Shown piece by piece: positions 1-6,124 of a stretch of 11,650 nt of DNA. The first letter of the stretch is position 1, and every line of letters starts with the position of its first letter. A model generated the notes under the pieces. That model had not been told where the DNA came from and did no database searches. It saw nothing but the letters and a program-made list of their open reading frames with translations. Source of the stretch: Candidatus Desantisbacteria bacterium CG2_30_40_21 (GTDB taxonomy: Bacteria > UBA9089 > CG2-30-40-21); contig MNYI01000244.1 of the NCBI GenBank assembly GCA_001873945.1, forward strand, positions 1 to 11,650, in the 5' to 3' direction. The position numbers were made by a program, and so were the translations under genes.

Positions 1-21
1 TTCTCATTATGGATTTTCAGA

Positions 22-199
22 TTCACCACAGAGACACGGAGGCACGGAGAATAATTTAAAAAAACAAGCTGACGGAATGCAAATTTTTATAAATTCACAG
101 AATAATGCTTCAAATTTCCAAAAATCTGCGTTCAGCCACATTCAAATAAGAGATTTGTCCTTCGATTTTCCTCTGTGTCTCCGTGTCTCCGTGGTGAGT
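22..199. repeat. Dispersed palindromic element, CACCACGGAGACACGG type
   Basis: The left end (about 22-50) and right end (about 171-199) are near-perfect inverted copies built on the motif CACCACGGAGACACGGAG, enclosing about 120 bp of AT-rich sequence with no open frame. A shorter relative is at 7371-7509 and a one-arm remnant at 11411-11430, so the family occurs three times in this window. The ends look like those of a non-autonomous palindromic (MITE-like) repeat. No target duplication was identified. It lies just beyond the truncated cdaR. Confidence 0.75.
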
Positions 200-271
200 T
201 GTTATGTGTTTATGCGGTAAAAATGTCATAATTAGAATTGCTGGTACAAGTTATTTTTTCTTGACGACTTA

Positions 272-361
272 CTACGAACTGGTAACATAAAGCCAGAGAA
301 ATATTGCCAGCAAGAGGCAAACAACCTTAATGCCAATATGATTAAAAGGATTATACTTCAT
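272..361 (-). pseudogene. cdaR: Truncated cdaR (YbbR-domain protein), N-terminal 29 codons
   Basis: The ATG (complement of 359-361) overlaps the dacA TGA as ATGA, the translational coupling usual for dacA-cdaR. The 29 codons begin MKYNPFNHIG and continue with a hydrophobic stretch ending LLLAIFLWLYV. This is the typical YbbR N-terminus, a short cytoplasmic tip followed by one membrane helix. Tandem stops TAG-TAA then follow (269-274). In another frame the next codons can be read as VSRQEKIT, which could be the lost continuation, but that frame also closes near 210 where the palindromic repeat begins. Intact CdaR has several extracytoplasmic YbbR domains and modulates the cyclase; none are visible here. 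The call is a pseudogene or 5' remnant. A functional one-helix micropeptide is possible but less likely. Confidence 0.7.
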
Positions 362-1140
362 TTTACCTCCCCAGAAGCTGCTGTTGCCTCCTTTGAACGA
401 TAAAGGGTAAGCATCTCGGTCAACCCTTCCTCATCTAATCCATGGACAATCTTTCCATTTAAGGCTAAGGAAATATCCCCTGTCTCTTCAGAAACAACAA
501 CAACAAGGCTGTCTGTTTCTTCAGAAAGTCCAATAGCTGCCCGATGTCTTGTCCCCCTTGGCTTTTCCATATCTGGATTCTGACTTAATGGCAAAATACA
601 ACTGCAAGCCATTATCCTATTGCCTTGAATAATAGCTGCCCCATCATGAAGCGGAGAACCAGGGAAAAAGATGGTATTTAATAACTCAGATGAGGTTTCT
701 GCATCTACCCTTACGCCTGTATCTATGTAATGTTTCAAGGATATATTTTGCTGCAGGACGATTAATGCCCCTATTTTTCTCTTTGATAAAGATATGGCAG
801 CCTCAATTATCTCTGAGATTAATCTTTTTTCCTGCTTAAATAATATCCCCCAGAGATAATTTTTGTCAATCTCACCTATTACCCGTCTAAATTCTGGCTG
901 AAACAGGATAAGAAAGGCTAACGGCAAAACCATCCATAGCCCCCTTAGTAGCCAGTTTATGGTGTGTAATTGAAAAAATTGGGCAATAAATGAGGCAATA
1001 ACTAATACCCCCAGCACCTTCAGCCCTTGAACTGCCCTGGTACCCTTTATCAGGATGAAAAGCCCATAAAAAAGGCTCGCCACCAAGATAATATCAATAA
1101 TATCTGTAATAGTAACTGGAGATAATAGTCTGTTGAACAT
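358..1140 (-). CDS. dacA: Diadenylate cyclase CdaA/DacA (c-di-AMP synthase)
   Basis: This 260-residue membrane enzyme condenses two ATP into cyclic di-AMP, a second messenger for potassium/osmotic and envelope homeostasis. Three hydrophobic segments (roughly residues 12-31, 38-57, 62-81) precede the cytoplasmic DAC domain (about 100-250). Hallmark motifs are present: DGA at 166-168 in LHDGAAII, GTRHRAA at 196-202, and SEETG at 217-221. Length and domain order match the CdaA class rather than DisA or CdaS. The ATG follows an AGAGG ribosome site seven bases upstream. The 3' end overlaps a truncated cdaR. Upstream lies a palindromic repeat and then a secreted protein gene on the same strand; no separate promoter for dacA was recognised, so transcription may come from 2490-2519. 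No catalytic motif is missing. Confidence 0.95.
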   Translation of the reverse strand: MFNRLLSPVTITDIIDIILVASLFYGLFILIKGTRAVQGLKVLGVLVIASFIAQFFQLHTINWLLRGLWMVLPLAFLILFQPEFRRVIGEIDKNYLWGILFKQEKRLISEIIEAAISLSKRKIGALIVLQQNISLKHYIDTGVRVDAETSSELLNTIFFPGSPLHDGAAIIQGNRIMACSCILPLSQNPDMEKPRGTRHRAAIGLSEETDSLVVVVSEETGDISLALNGKIVHGLDEEGLTEMLTLYRSKEATAASGEVK

Positions 1141-1170
1141 TTGGTTGCCTCTTGAATAGGAAATAAAGAA

Positions 1171-1324
1171 TGTTCGTAATGGGTCAGTGAATGTAGGGAA
1201 ACTACCAACCCGTCATTGCGAGCGACCAAAGGAAGCGAAGCAATCTTGTCGAAGATTGCTTCGTTGCCAGTAGCTCCTCTCAATGACACTCTGGTGTCTA
1301 CCGTTCACTGACCCATTACGAACG
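1171..1324. repeat. MITE-like composite palindrome with 22-bp terminal inverted repeats
   Basis: The outer arms 1172-1193 (GTTCGTAATGGGTCAGTGAA...) and 1302-1323 are inverted copies with one mismatch. Nested inside are GTCATTGCGAG (1212-1222) with its near-complement CTCTCAATGAC (1277-1287). At the centre is a perfect 12-bp stem with a GTCG loop: 1236-1247 pairs with 1252-1263. The inner block, with TCATTGCGAGCGA and GAAGCAATCTT, resembles a very widespread dispersed bacterial repeat, here sitting within a second inverted pair. It separates dacA from the upstream secreted-protein gene. No coding frame in it is credible. Mobility is inferred from structure only. Confidence 0.75.
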
Positions 1325-1338
1325 ATGTCCGTTTTCCC

Positions 1339-2418
1339 TTATTGTTTCGATTTACCCACAATCCTCTGCCTGAATGTATATATCTTTTCCCTTGGTATGG
1401 TTCCGTATAGATAATGAGCATAAAAGATTATATCGTGTGGGATGTCAAGGAGTCTCCAGATACTAATCTCTTTTTGGGTCTCTGTCCCCTTTACAGTAAT
1501 TAATTCACCCATAGGCAGGATTGTTCCCCCATCCCTTTGAATATCAATAGCAAGGGAAACAGGTTTCTCACCCTCTCCATATTCCCAGCTCATGATCATT
1601 TTAGTAAAGGAAACCGTTTCACTGCCTGTAATCTTCGGAATATCAATCTTAATAATTGGAGCAGGCTGTTTTGCAGGCAGACAAACTGTTTTTTCTCCAA
1701 TTCTACAATTAGCCACGAAAATTTTATCCTCTGGTACAATGCCAGATGGGTAATGCAAAAAACATACTATTTCATGAGGAATATAAAAAACTTGATCCAC
1801 ATTGATCTCTGCACTGGTCATACTTCCGCTGATTGTTAATGGATTCCCCCCCAGAATAATACTCTTTCCTTCAGAACAGATATCAATGGAAAGGGATATT
1901 GGTCTTTCCCCAGAACCATACTCCCATAATAGCATCAATTTGCCAGAAGAAGACGCCCTGCCGATTGCCTTAATAATCTCTATGCTGGTAATAGGCGATC
2001 CACCATTACTACTTGTCTTAGCTGGTGTTGGTATGGTCGCAATCCTTGCTGCAAAAAAGCCGGCAGGATTTTTTGCAAGTGTATTTCCAGTAATGGCATC
2101 AATGGGTTTAGACATCAGATACCCCCTGAATTCCTGTGATTGAGGAAATCCAATGGTAAAGGTAATCTCATTTGGTCTACTAAGGTTGACCTTTCCTTTA
2201 ACCGTATAGGTTTTCTTGTCTTCTGTAGTGTAGTTTCCGTTAAAATAGGTAACATTTCTGACGCCTTTTTGCTTTTCAATCGATAGAATGCCCTTGCCTT
2301 CATTCCATGCAAGGTTATACCTGCCCTCAAAATCATTAGGGCAAACCTGAGCCATGCTGAGTACTGGACATAAGAACATGAAGAGCATTAAAACACCATT
2401 TCGTAGGATATGTTTCAT
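1339..2418 (-). CDS. Secreted protein with barrel-like N-domain and two tandem repeat domains, function unknown
   Basis: A 359-residue protein of unknown function. The chosen ATG (complement 2416-2418) lies five bases from a strong AAGGAGG; a GTG one codon upstream is too close to that site. Residues 1-23 form a Sec signal peptide (KH.LRN, hydrophobic core, cleavage near SMA-Q). Residues about 25-125 show alternating strand-like segments, opening FEGRYNLAW and ending NPAGFFAARI, suggesting a small avidin/lipocalin-like barrel; this is a weak fold guess. Two related segments follow, about 145-240 and 257-352, sharing LLWEYGSGERPISLSIDI versus MSWEYGEGEKPVSLAIDI and YIPHEIVCFLHYPSGIVPEDKI versus DIPHDIIFYAHYLYGTIPREKI. 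The first copy holds four cysteines, the second none. It is likely periplasmic or surface-exposed. It lies upstream of dacA, but the intervening repeat makes a functional link uncertain. Confidence 0.85.
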   Translation of the reverse strand: MKHILRNGVLMLFMFLCPVLSMAQVCPNDFEGRYNLAWNEGKGILSIEKQKGVRNVTYFNGNYTTEDKKTYTVKGKVNLSRPNEITFTIGFPQSQEFRGYLMSKPIDAITGNTLAKNPAGFFAARIATIPTPAKTSSNGGSPITSIEIIKAIGRASSSGKLMLLWEYGSGERPISLSIDICSEGKSIILGGNPLTISGSMTSAEINVDQVFYIPHEIVCFLHYPSGIVPEDKIFVANCRIGEKTVCLPAKQPAPIIKIDIPKITGSETVSFTKMIMSWEYGEGEKPVSLAIDIQRDGGTILPMGELITVKGTETQKEISIWRLLDIPHDIIFYAHYLYGTIPREKIYTFRQRIVGKSKQ

Positions 2419-2489
2419 CACAACCTCCTTGTTTCTATTTTGCGGTGTTGTACACTCGTAATGGTTGACCCTTGCACCTGCAGAAGAAC

Positions 2490-2519
2490 ATTATATCCTA
2501 TTTTTTACCAGTTTGTCAA
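2490..2519 (-). promoter_or_regulatory. Sigma-70-type promoter for the secreted-protein gene
   Basis: On the minus strand TTGACA (complement 2514-2519) and TATAAT (complement 2490-2495) are both exact consensus, with an 18-bp spacer. The predicted start is near 2483, giving a leader of about 65 bases before the ATG at 2418. The AT-rich segment upstream of the -35, together with the -35 itself (2512-2539), is nearly identical to that of the plus-strand promoter at 11088-11116, with 26 of 28 positions matching. Confidence 0.8.
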
Positions 2520-2603
2520 TATTTATTTTGTATCTTATGTAATAATTGCTCAGTTTGTTCAGGCTGTAGGTGAAAAAGCTCCTGTTAGCTAATCGCAATT
2601 GCT

Positions 2604-2664
2604 GTGAAAATTTTACTTGACAAGATACACAATATTAAGTATACTTAATAGTTGTATGTTTTTG
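2604..2664 (+). repeat. Promoter-containing direct repeat, copy 1
   Basis: Positions 2604-2647 match 3737-3780 at 43 of 44 bases. Positions 2648-2664 match 3791-3807 at 16 of 17. Copy 2 has a 10-base GGAGGAAAGA insertion between these two blocks. The repeat carries a full promoter. The two copies bracket the coiled-coil and AMMECR1 genes. Confidence 0.9.
2617..2645 (+). promoter_or_regulatory. Sigma-70-type promoter for the coiled-coil/AMMECR1 pair
   Basis: TTGACA (2617-2622), a 17-bp spacer and TATACT (2640-2645) make a near-perfect housekeeping promoter. Transcription would start near 2652, leaving a leader of about 40 bases before the ATG at 2691. It diverges from the minus-strand promoter at 2490-2519, with roughly 100 bp between the two -35 boxes, so the 2520-2616 stretch could hold shared control sites. 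No operator palindrome was recognised there. Confidence 0.8.
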
Positions 2665-2690
2665 AGTGAATTAGATAAGGAGGGGTTTGA

Positions 2691-3185
2691 ATGTTTGTTA
2701 TTTTGGAAGTATTTTTTGCTGGAGCTGGTATTTTTGGTTTGGTCATGGCTATTATTCTTATCGTTATGGAGGCTAAGAGAAGGAAGGAATATAAATTTAT
2801 ACGAGCAGAGGATACAAAGACTATTTCTCAGCTTACCAGAGAGAAAGAGAACCTGAGAGAGGAGATTATTGGAAAATTGGCATCCCTTACCAATAAGGAA
2901 GAACAAAGAGGGGATCTGCTCTTAAATATTTTGAAACACCTTAAAGAAGAAGAAAAGGGTTATGAAGGCGACTTGATGAACTGGCTGGAGTTTAAGGCAA
3001 AGAAATGGCATGAACAGATAGATGAGAGGGTTTCCGAACGCCTTTCTAAATATCAACAGGACATAGCTGCCTTGAATAAAAAAGTCTCATTTATGGAGAG
3101 GAGAATAGAGAATTTGGAGACGAAATTAAAGGAAAAAGAAGAAACTCCACAAGCACCACAGGCTGAAAACATGACGAAATCGTGA
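2691..3185 (+). CDS. Membrane-anchored coiled-coil protein, function unknown
   Basis: A 164-residue protein that I do not assign to a family. The start is set by AAGGAGG (2677-2683), seven bases upstream of the ATG. Residues 1-27 form one hydrophobic helix (VFFAGAGIFGLVMAIILIVM) followed by positive residues KRRK, predicting an N-in/C-out or signal-anchor topology; the charge just after the helix favours a cytoplasmic C-terminal part. Residues about 40-150 are rich in E, K, L and R with heptad-like spacing (LTREKENLREEI; VSFMERRIENLETKLKEKEE), indicating a long coiled coil broken near residues 95-110. The tail is polar (PQAPQAENMTKS). AMMECR1 follows after 19 bases and probably shares the transcript. 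A scaffold or spacer role is only a guess from shape. Confidence 0.8.
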   Translation: MFVILEVFFAGAGIFGLVMAIILIVMEAKRRKEYKFIRAEDTKTISQLTREKENLREEIIGKLASLTNKEEQRGDLLLNILKHLKEEEKGYEGDLMNWLEFKAKKWHEQIDERVSERLSKYQQDIAALNKKVSFMERRIENLETKLKEKEETPQAPQAENMTKS

Positions 3186-3204
3186 CAATGAATAGGTAAA
3201 TAAA

Positions 3205-3753
3205 ATGCTAAATCGCGATCAACAAATATGCCTCTTGAATATAGCCAGAAATACGATAGAATCCTATATTAAGCACAAAAAAATTCCTGAATGGAATGGT
3301 AGTGAACCAGAGTTGCTTAATTTTCGAGGGGTTTTTGTGAGTCTTCACAAAGACCATCAATTACGGGGTTGTATCGGGTATATTCAACCCATAGAACCCC
3401 TTTATAACGCTGTTATAAAAATGACTATCGCCGCATCTACTCAGGATTACCGATTCCCACCAGTAACCCTACAGGAATTAAAGGACATAACTATTGAGAT
3501 TACCGTCCTTTCTGAATTAACACCTATTCATGATATTTCTCATATTGAGGTTGGTACACATGGTGTTCAATTAACCATTGGTAATCATTCTGCCGTATTC
3601 CTGCCACAGGTGGCTACAGAACAGGGCTGGAACAGGGAAGAGCTTCTTCAATACCTTTGTCGCAAGGCTGGATTAATGGATAATGATTGGAAAATGTCAG
3701 ATGCAGCTATATCCGTCTTTACTGGACAGGTATTTAGTGAAAATTTTACTTGA
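3205..3753 (+). CDS. AMMECR1 domain protein (AmmeMemoRadiSam protein A type)
   Basis: A 182-residue protein covering the whole AMMECR1 domain. Family landmarks are the conserved LRGCIG at residues 53-58, preceded by FRGVFVSLHKD; AASTQDYRFPPVT at about 76-88; and the C-terminal VFLPQVATEQGWNREELLQYLC. Bacterial members often travel with a Memo-like dioxygenase and a radical SAM enzyme; neither is in this window. The biochemical activity of the family is unsettled, so none is assigned. The start follows a weak TAGGTAA site seven bases upstream. Its last codons (ENFT, then TGA) lie inside the second copy of a repeated promoter segment: the stop codon is part of that promoter's -35 TTGACA. The very C-terminus may therefore have been replaced when the segment was duplicated. 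Confidence 0.93.
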   Translation: MLNRDQQICLLNIARNTIESYIKHKKIPEWNGSEPELLNFRGVFVSLHKDHQLRGCIGYIQPIEPLYNAVIKMTIAASTQDYRFPPVTLQELKDITIEITVLSELTPIHDISHIEVGTHGVQLTIGNHSAVFLPQVATEQGWNREELLQYLCRKAGLMDNDWKMSDAAISVFTGQVFSENFT

Positions 3754-3807
3754 CAAGATACAGAATATTAAGTATACTTAGGAGGAAAGAATAGCTGTAT
3801 GTTTTTG
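3737..3807 (+). repeat. Promoter-containing direct repeat, copy 2
   Basis: This is the second copy of the segment at 2604-2664, with one mismatch in the first 44 bases, a 10-base insertion (3781-3790, GGAGGAAAGA) and one mismatch in the last 17. It overlaps the last five codons of the AMMECR1 gene and ends 26 bases before ffh. Confidence 0.9.
3750..3778 (+). promoter_or_regulatory. Sigma-70-type promoter for ffh and the downstream operon
   Basis: TTGACA (3750-3755), a 17-bp spacer and TATACT (3773-3778) are identical in boxes and spacing to the promoter at 2617-2645. The -35 overlaps the AMMECR1 stop TGA (3751-3753). The predicted start near 3785 leaves about 50 bases before the ffh ATG. A GGAGG just after the -10 would lie at or before the start of transcription and does not serve ffh. 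Confidence 0.8.
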
Positions 3808-3833
3808 TAAGGGAATAGGATTGTTATAAAATA

Positions 3834-5168
3834 ATGTTTGATGTTTTTTCCACCAAGATTCAGGGTATATTTAATAAACTTCGCAAAAAGGGCTTGTTAA
3901 CCAAAGATGATGTTTCTGCAACCATGCGAGAATTAAGGGTAGTTCTTTTAGAGGCAGATGTTAACTTTAAGGTAGCCAAAGAATTTATTGGCAAGATAAG
4001 TGAAAAGGCTGTTGGGGCTGAAATTCTGAAAAGCCTTGATCCAGCCCAACATGTAATAAAGATAGTCAAAGATGAATTAATAGAGATACTTGGTGGGGAT
4101 ATTCCACAGGTTAAGATTGAATCTGTTAAAAGCATCTTGTTGCTTGGATTACAAGGATGTGGGAAGACAACCACGACAGCAAAATTAGCTTATAAAATGG
4201 TTCAAAAAAAGCGACGGCCATTGTTGGTTGGAGCTGATCCCTATCGTCCAGCGGCAAAAGAACAACTCCAGATACTTGGGAAAAAAATAAATGTTCCTGT
4301 GTTTGTTGAGGGAAAAACAGTTATTGAGACCTTAGAGGGCTCTCTTGCGTATGCCAAAGAACATAAATGTGATTGCATTATTGTTGATTCTGCGGGCAGA
4401 CTTCAGATAGATGCTTTGATGATGAATGAACTGAAGCTATTAAAGCAACGGTTGAACCCAGAGGAATGTCTGTTAGTCGTTGATGGTATGACCGGTCAGG
4501 AGGCAGTGAATATTGCCTCTACCTTTGAAAAAGAGATAGGAATCAGTGGTATTATTCTTACCAAGCTTGATGGGGATGCCAGAGGTGGGGCAGCACTCTC
4601 CATAAAGATGGTTACTGGTAAACCTATTAAATTTATGGGTGTTGGGGAGAATATTGAACAATTAGAGCCATTTTATCCTGAAAGAATGGCACAACGAATC
4701 CTTGGTATGGGGGATGTACTCTCCCTCATTGAAAAGGCAGAAGAGTCTGTTAATTCAGAGGAGGCTAAATCTCTTCAACAAAGGATGCTTTCTCAAAAAT
4801 TTAACTTAGAGGATTTTCTTTCTCAACTTAAACAAATAAAAAAATTGGGACCATTAGATCAGCTAATGGGCATGGTTCCAGGGTTTAATAAAATGTCTGG
4901 CGGGATGAAGGTAAATGAAAAGCAATTAGGCAGGACAGAGGCAATTATAAATTCTATGACCAGATTGGAACGAAAAAAGCCTGATATATTAAATGGGAGC
5001 CGGCGAAAAAGGATTGCTAAGGGCAGTGGAACTACGGTTGAAGAGGTTAATCAATTGCTTAAACAGTTTGAGCAGCTTAAAAATATGTTTGGGAGCTTAA
5101 CCAAACAGGGAAATAAGTCAAATATGCTTAGGGGGATGTCAGGCGGGGTGCCGGGTTTTCGTAGATAA
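3834..5168 (+). CDS. ffh: Signal recognition particle protein Ffh (SRP54)
   Basis: A 444-residue GTPase that binds 4.5S RNA and signal sequences and delivers ribosomes to FtsY at the membrane. The order is N domain (1-90, with ALLEADVNFKV as LLEADVNFKV), G domain (about 95-295) and methionine-rich M domain (about 305-444). Visible motifs are the P-loop GLQGCGKT at 105-112, DSAGR at 185-189, TKLDGDARGG at 243-252, MGMVPGF at 345-351 and the RNA-binding SRRKRIAKGSGT at 389-400. G3 reads DSAGR where DTAGR is usual, a conservative change. Length is typical. The start is fixed by the conserved MFDVFSTKIQGIF opening, although the nearest AGGA is too distant to be a good ribosome site. Thirty bases separate it from rpsP, the common ffh-rpsP order. 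Confidence 0.98.
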   Translation: MFDVFSTKIQGIFNKLRKKGLLTKDDVSATMRELRVVLLEADVNFKVAKEFIGKISEKAVGAEILKSLDPAQHVIKIVKDELIEILGGDIPQVKIESVKSILLLGLQGCGKTTTTAKLAYKMVQKKRRPLLVGADPYRPAAKEQLQILGKKINVPVFVEGKTVIETLEGSLAYAKEHKCDCIIVDSAGRLQIDALMMNELKLLKQRLNPEECLLVVDGMTGQEAVNIASTFEKEIGISGIILTKLDGDARGGAALSIKMVTGKPIKFMGVGENIEQLEPFYPERMAQRILGMGDVLSLIEKAEESVNSEEAKSLQQRMLSQKFNLEDFLSQLKQIKKLGPLDQLMGMVPGFNKMSGGMKVNEKQLGRTEAIINSMTRLERKKPDILNGSRRKRIAKGSGTTVEEVNQLLKQFEQLKNMFGSLTKQGNKSNMLRGMSGGVPGFRR

Positions 5169-5198
5169 TTCGTAATAAACAAAAGGTGGTGAGTTTAA

Positions 5199-5483
5199 GT
5201 GGCAGTAAGAATAAGATTGTCCAGATTTGGGACAAAGAAAAAGCCTTGTTATCGAATAGTGGTTATGGATTCAAGATCAGCAAGAAATACTAAAGCAATT
5301 GAAAGCGTTGGTTATTATCACCCTGTAGCAAAAGAGGCAGGGGTTTCTCTTGATGAGGAAAAAATCCTGAATTGGTTGGAAAAGGGTGCAGAGCCTTCTC
5401 AAACAGTTCATAAGTTGCTTAGTGATAAGGGATTGATGAAAAAATTCCACGAGATGAAACAAGTAGCATCGTGTCAAGTCTAA
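5199..5483 (+). CDS. rpsP: 30S ribosomal protein S16
   Basis: A 94-residue bS16 assembly protein of the small subunit. The N-terminal AVRIRLSRFGTKKKPCYRIV and the following MDSRSARNTKAIESVGYYHP are diagnostic. The start is GTG, seven bases after GGTGGTG. Length is slightly above the usual 80-90 because of a short C-terminal extension (MKQVASCQV). It probably belongs to the ffh transcript. In most bacteria khpA, rimM and trmD follow directly; here a nuclease-like gene and a DUF2283 gene come first. Confidence 0.97.
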   Translation: MAVRIRLSRFGTKKKPCYRIVVMDSRSARNTKAIESVGYYHPVAKEAGVSLDEEKILNWLEKGAEPSQTVHKLLSDKGLMKKFHEMKQVASCQV

Positions 5484-5582
5484 ATTGATGTAACAGTAGG
5501 GTGCATTTTAGAGAGCATTGCATAAGCTATATACCAAGTAAAAGCAGAAAAAATCAACTTAAAGATTCATTAATTTAATAAA

Positions 5583-5900
5583 ATGGAGAACCACTTGGAT
5601 ATAGTATATTCTATAAATGGCATTCCAATACGATTAACCAGAGAACGCTGGTTTCATATCATAGAAAACCATGATGATTTAGCGGGTTATTATGAAGATG
5701 TTTTAAGTACTATTGAGGAACCAGATATTATTATCCCAGGTTATGGTGGGACTTTAATAGCTATTAAAGGTATGGGGACTAAACATTATCTTGGAGTCAT
5801 CTATAAAGAATATCCTTTTAAGAAAGATGGTTTTGTTCTTTCTGCTTATTTTACAAGTAAAATAGATCGGAGGAAAGCAATATGGCCAGTAAAATCGTAG
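5583..5900 (+). CDS. PBECR-type (barnase/EndoU/colicin/RelE-like) nuclease-fold protein, putative toxin
   Basis: A 105-residue protein with the look of small PBECR-fold nuclease-like proteins. A helical opening WFHIIENHDDLAG with conserved His residues is followed by VLSTIEEPDIII, then YLGVIYKE, then DGFVLSAYFTSKIDRR...W near the end, where the Arg/Lys and aromatic residues recur in the family. The family name is from recalled motif shape, not a search. RNA cleavage is inferred from fold and unproved. It overlaps by 19 bases a DUF2283 gene, a common pairing resembling a toxin-antitoxin module. No Shine-Dalgarno precedes its ATG, which could keep translation low. The pair interrupts the rpsP-khpA junction, suggesting insertion. 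Confidence 0.65.
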   Translation: MENHLDIVYSINGIPIRLTRERWFHIIENHDDLAGYYEDVLSTIEEPDIIIPGYGGTLIAIKGMGTKHYLGVIYKEYPFKKDGFVLSAYFTSKIDRRKAIWPVKS

Positions 5901-6124
5901 ATTCTGGTGTTTTTTCTGAAGTATTTGAGGCGACTCCTCATCTGTTGAAATTTCCGACGAAGCGATTTTGGACTGACTATGATCAAGAAGCAGATATATT
6001 GTATATAAGTTTTGATCGTCCACAAAAGGCTACAGACAGCGAAATGCTGGATAATGGGGTTTTACTCCGTTATTGTGGAGTAAAGCTTGTTGGAATGACT
6101 GTCTTAGAAGCATCTCAAAGATAA
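5882..6124 (+). CDS. DUF2283 family protein, putative antitoxin
   Basis: An 80-residue protein. Its C-terminal 50 residues fit DUF2283: YDQEADILYISF at about 33-44, a DNGVLLRY strand, then LVGMTVLEASQR at the end. A roughly 30-residue leader precedes the domain. The ATG lies inside the upstream nuclease-like gene and has its own good ribosome site (GGAGG at 5869-5873, eight bases away), in contrast to its partner. That would favour higher output of this protein, as expected for an antitoxin. The role is inferred from the pairing; DUF2283 has no firmly established function. Confidence 0.75.
   Translation: MASKIVDSGVFSEVFEATPHLLKFPTKRFWTDYDQEADILYISFDRPQKATDSEMLDNGVLLRYCGVKLVGMTVLEASQR

Noticed and set aside
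1050..1289. Minus-strand frame across the dacA start and the palindrome
   Set aside because: It is made of dispersed-repeat sequence and out-of-frame dacA codons, so it is not a gene.
1537..2143. Plus-strand frames of 100 and 113 codons
   Set aside because: They lie antisense to the secreted-protein gene, whose signal peptide, ribosome site and internal duplication make it clearly the real one.
3781..3810. GGAGG followed by ATG-TTT-TTG-TAA as a leader peptide before ffh
   Set aside because: The ribosome-site-like GGAGG sits at or before the predicted transcription start, and the sister copy lacks the stop, so it is more likely a by-product of the insertion.
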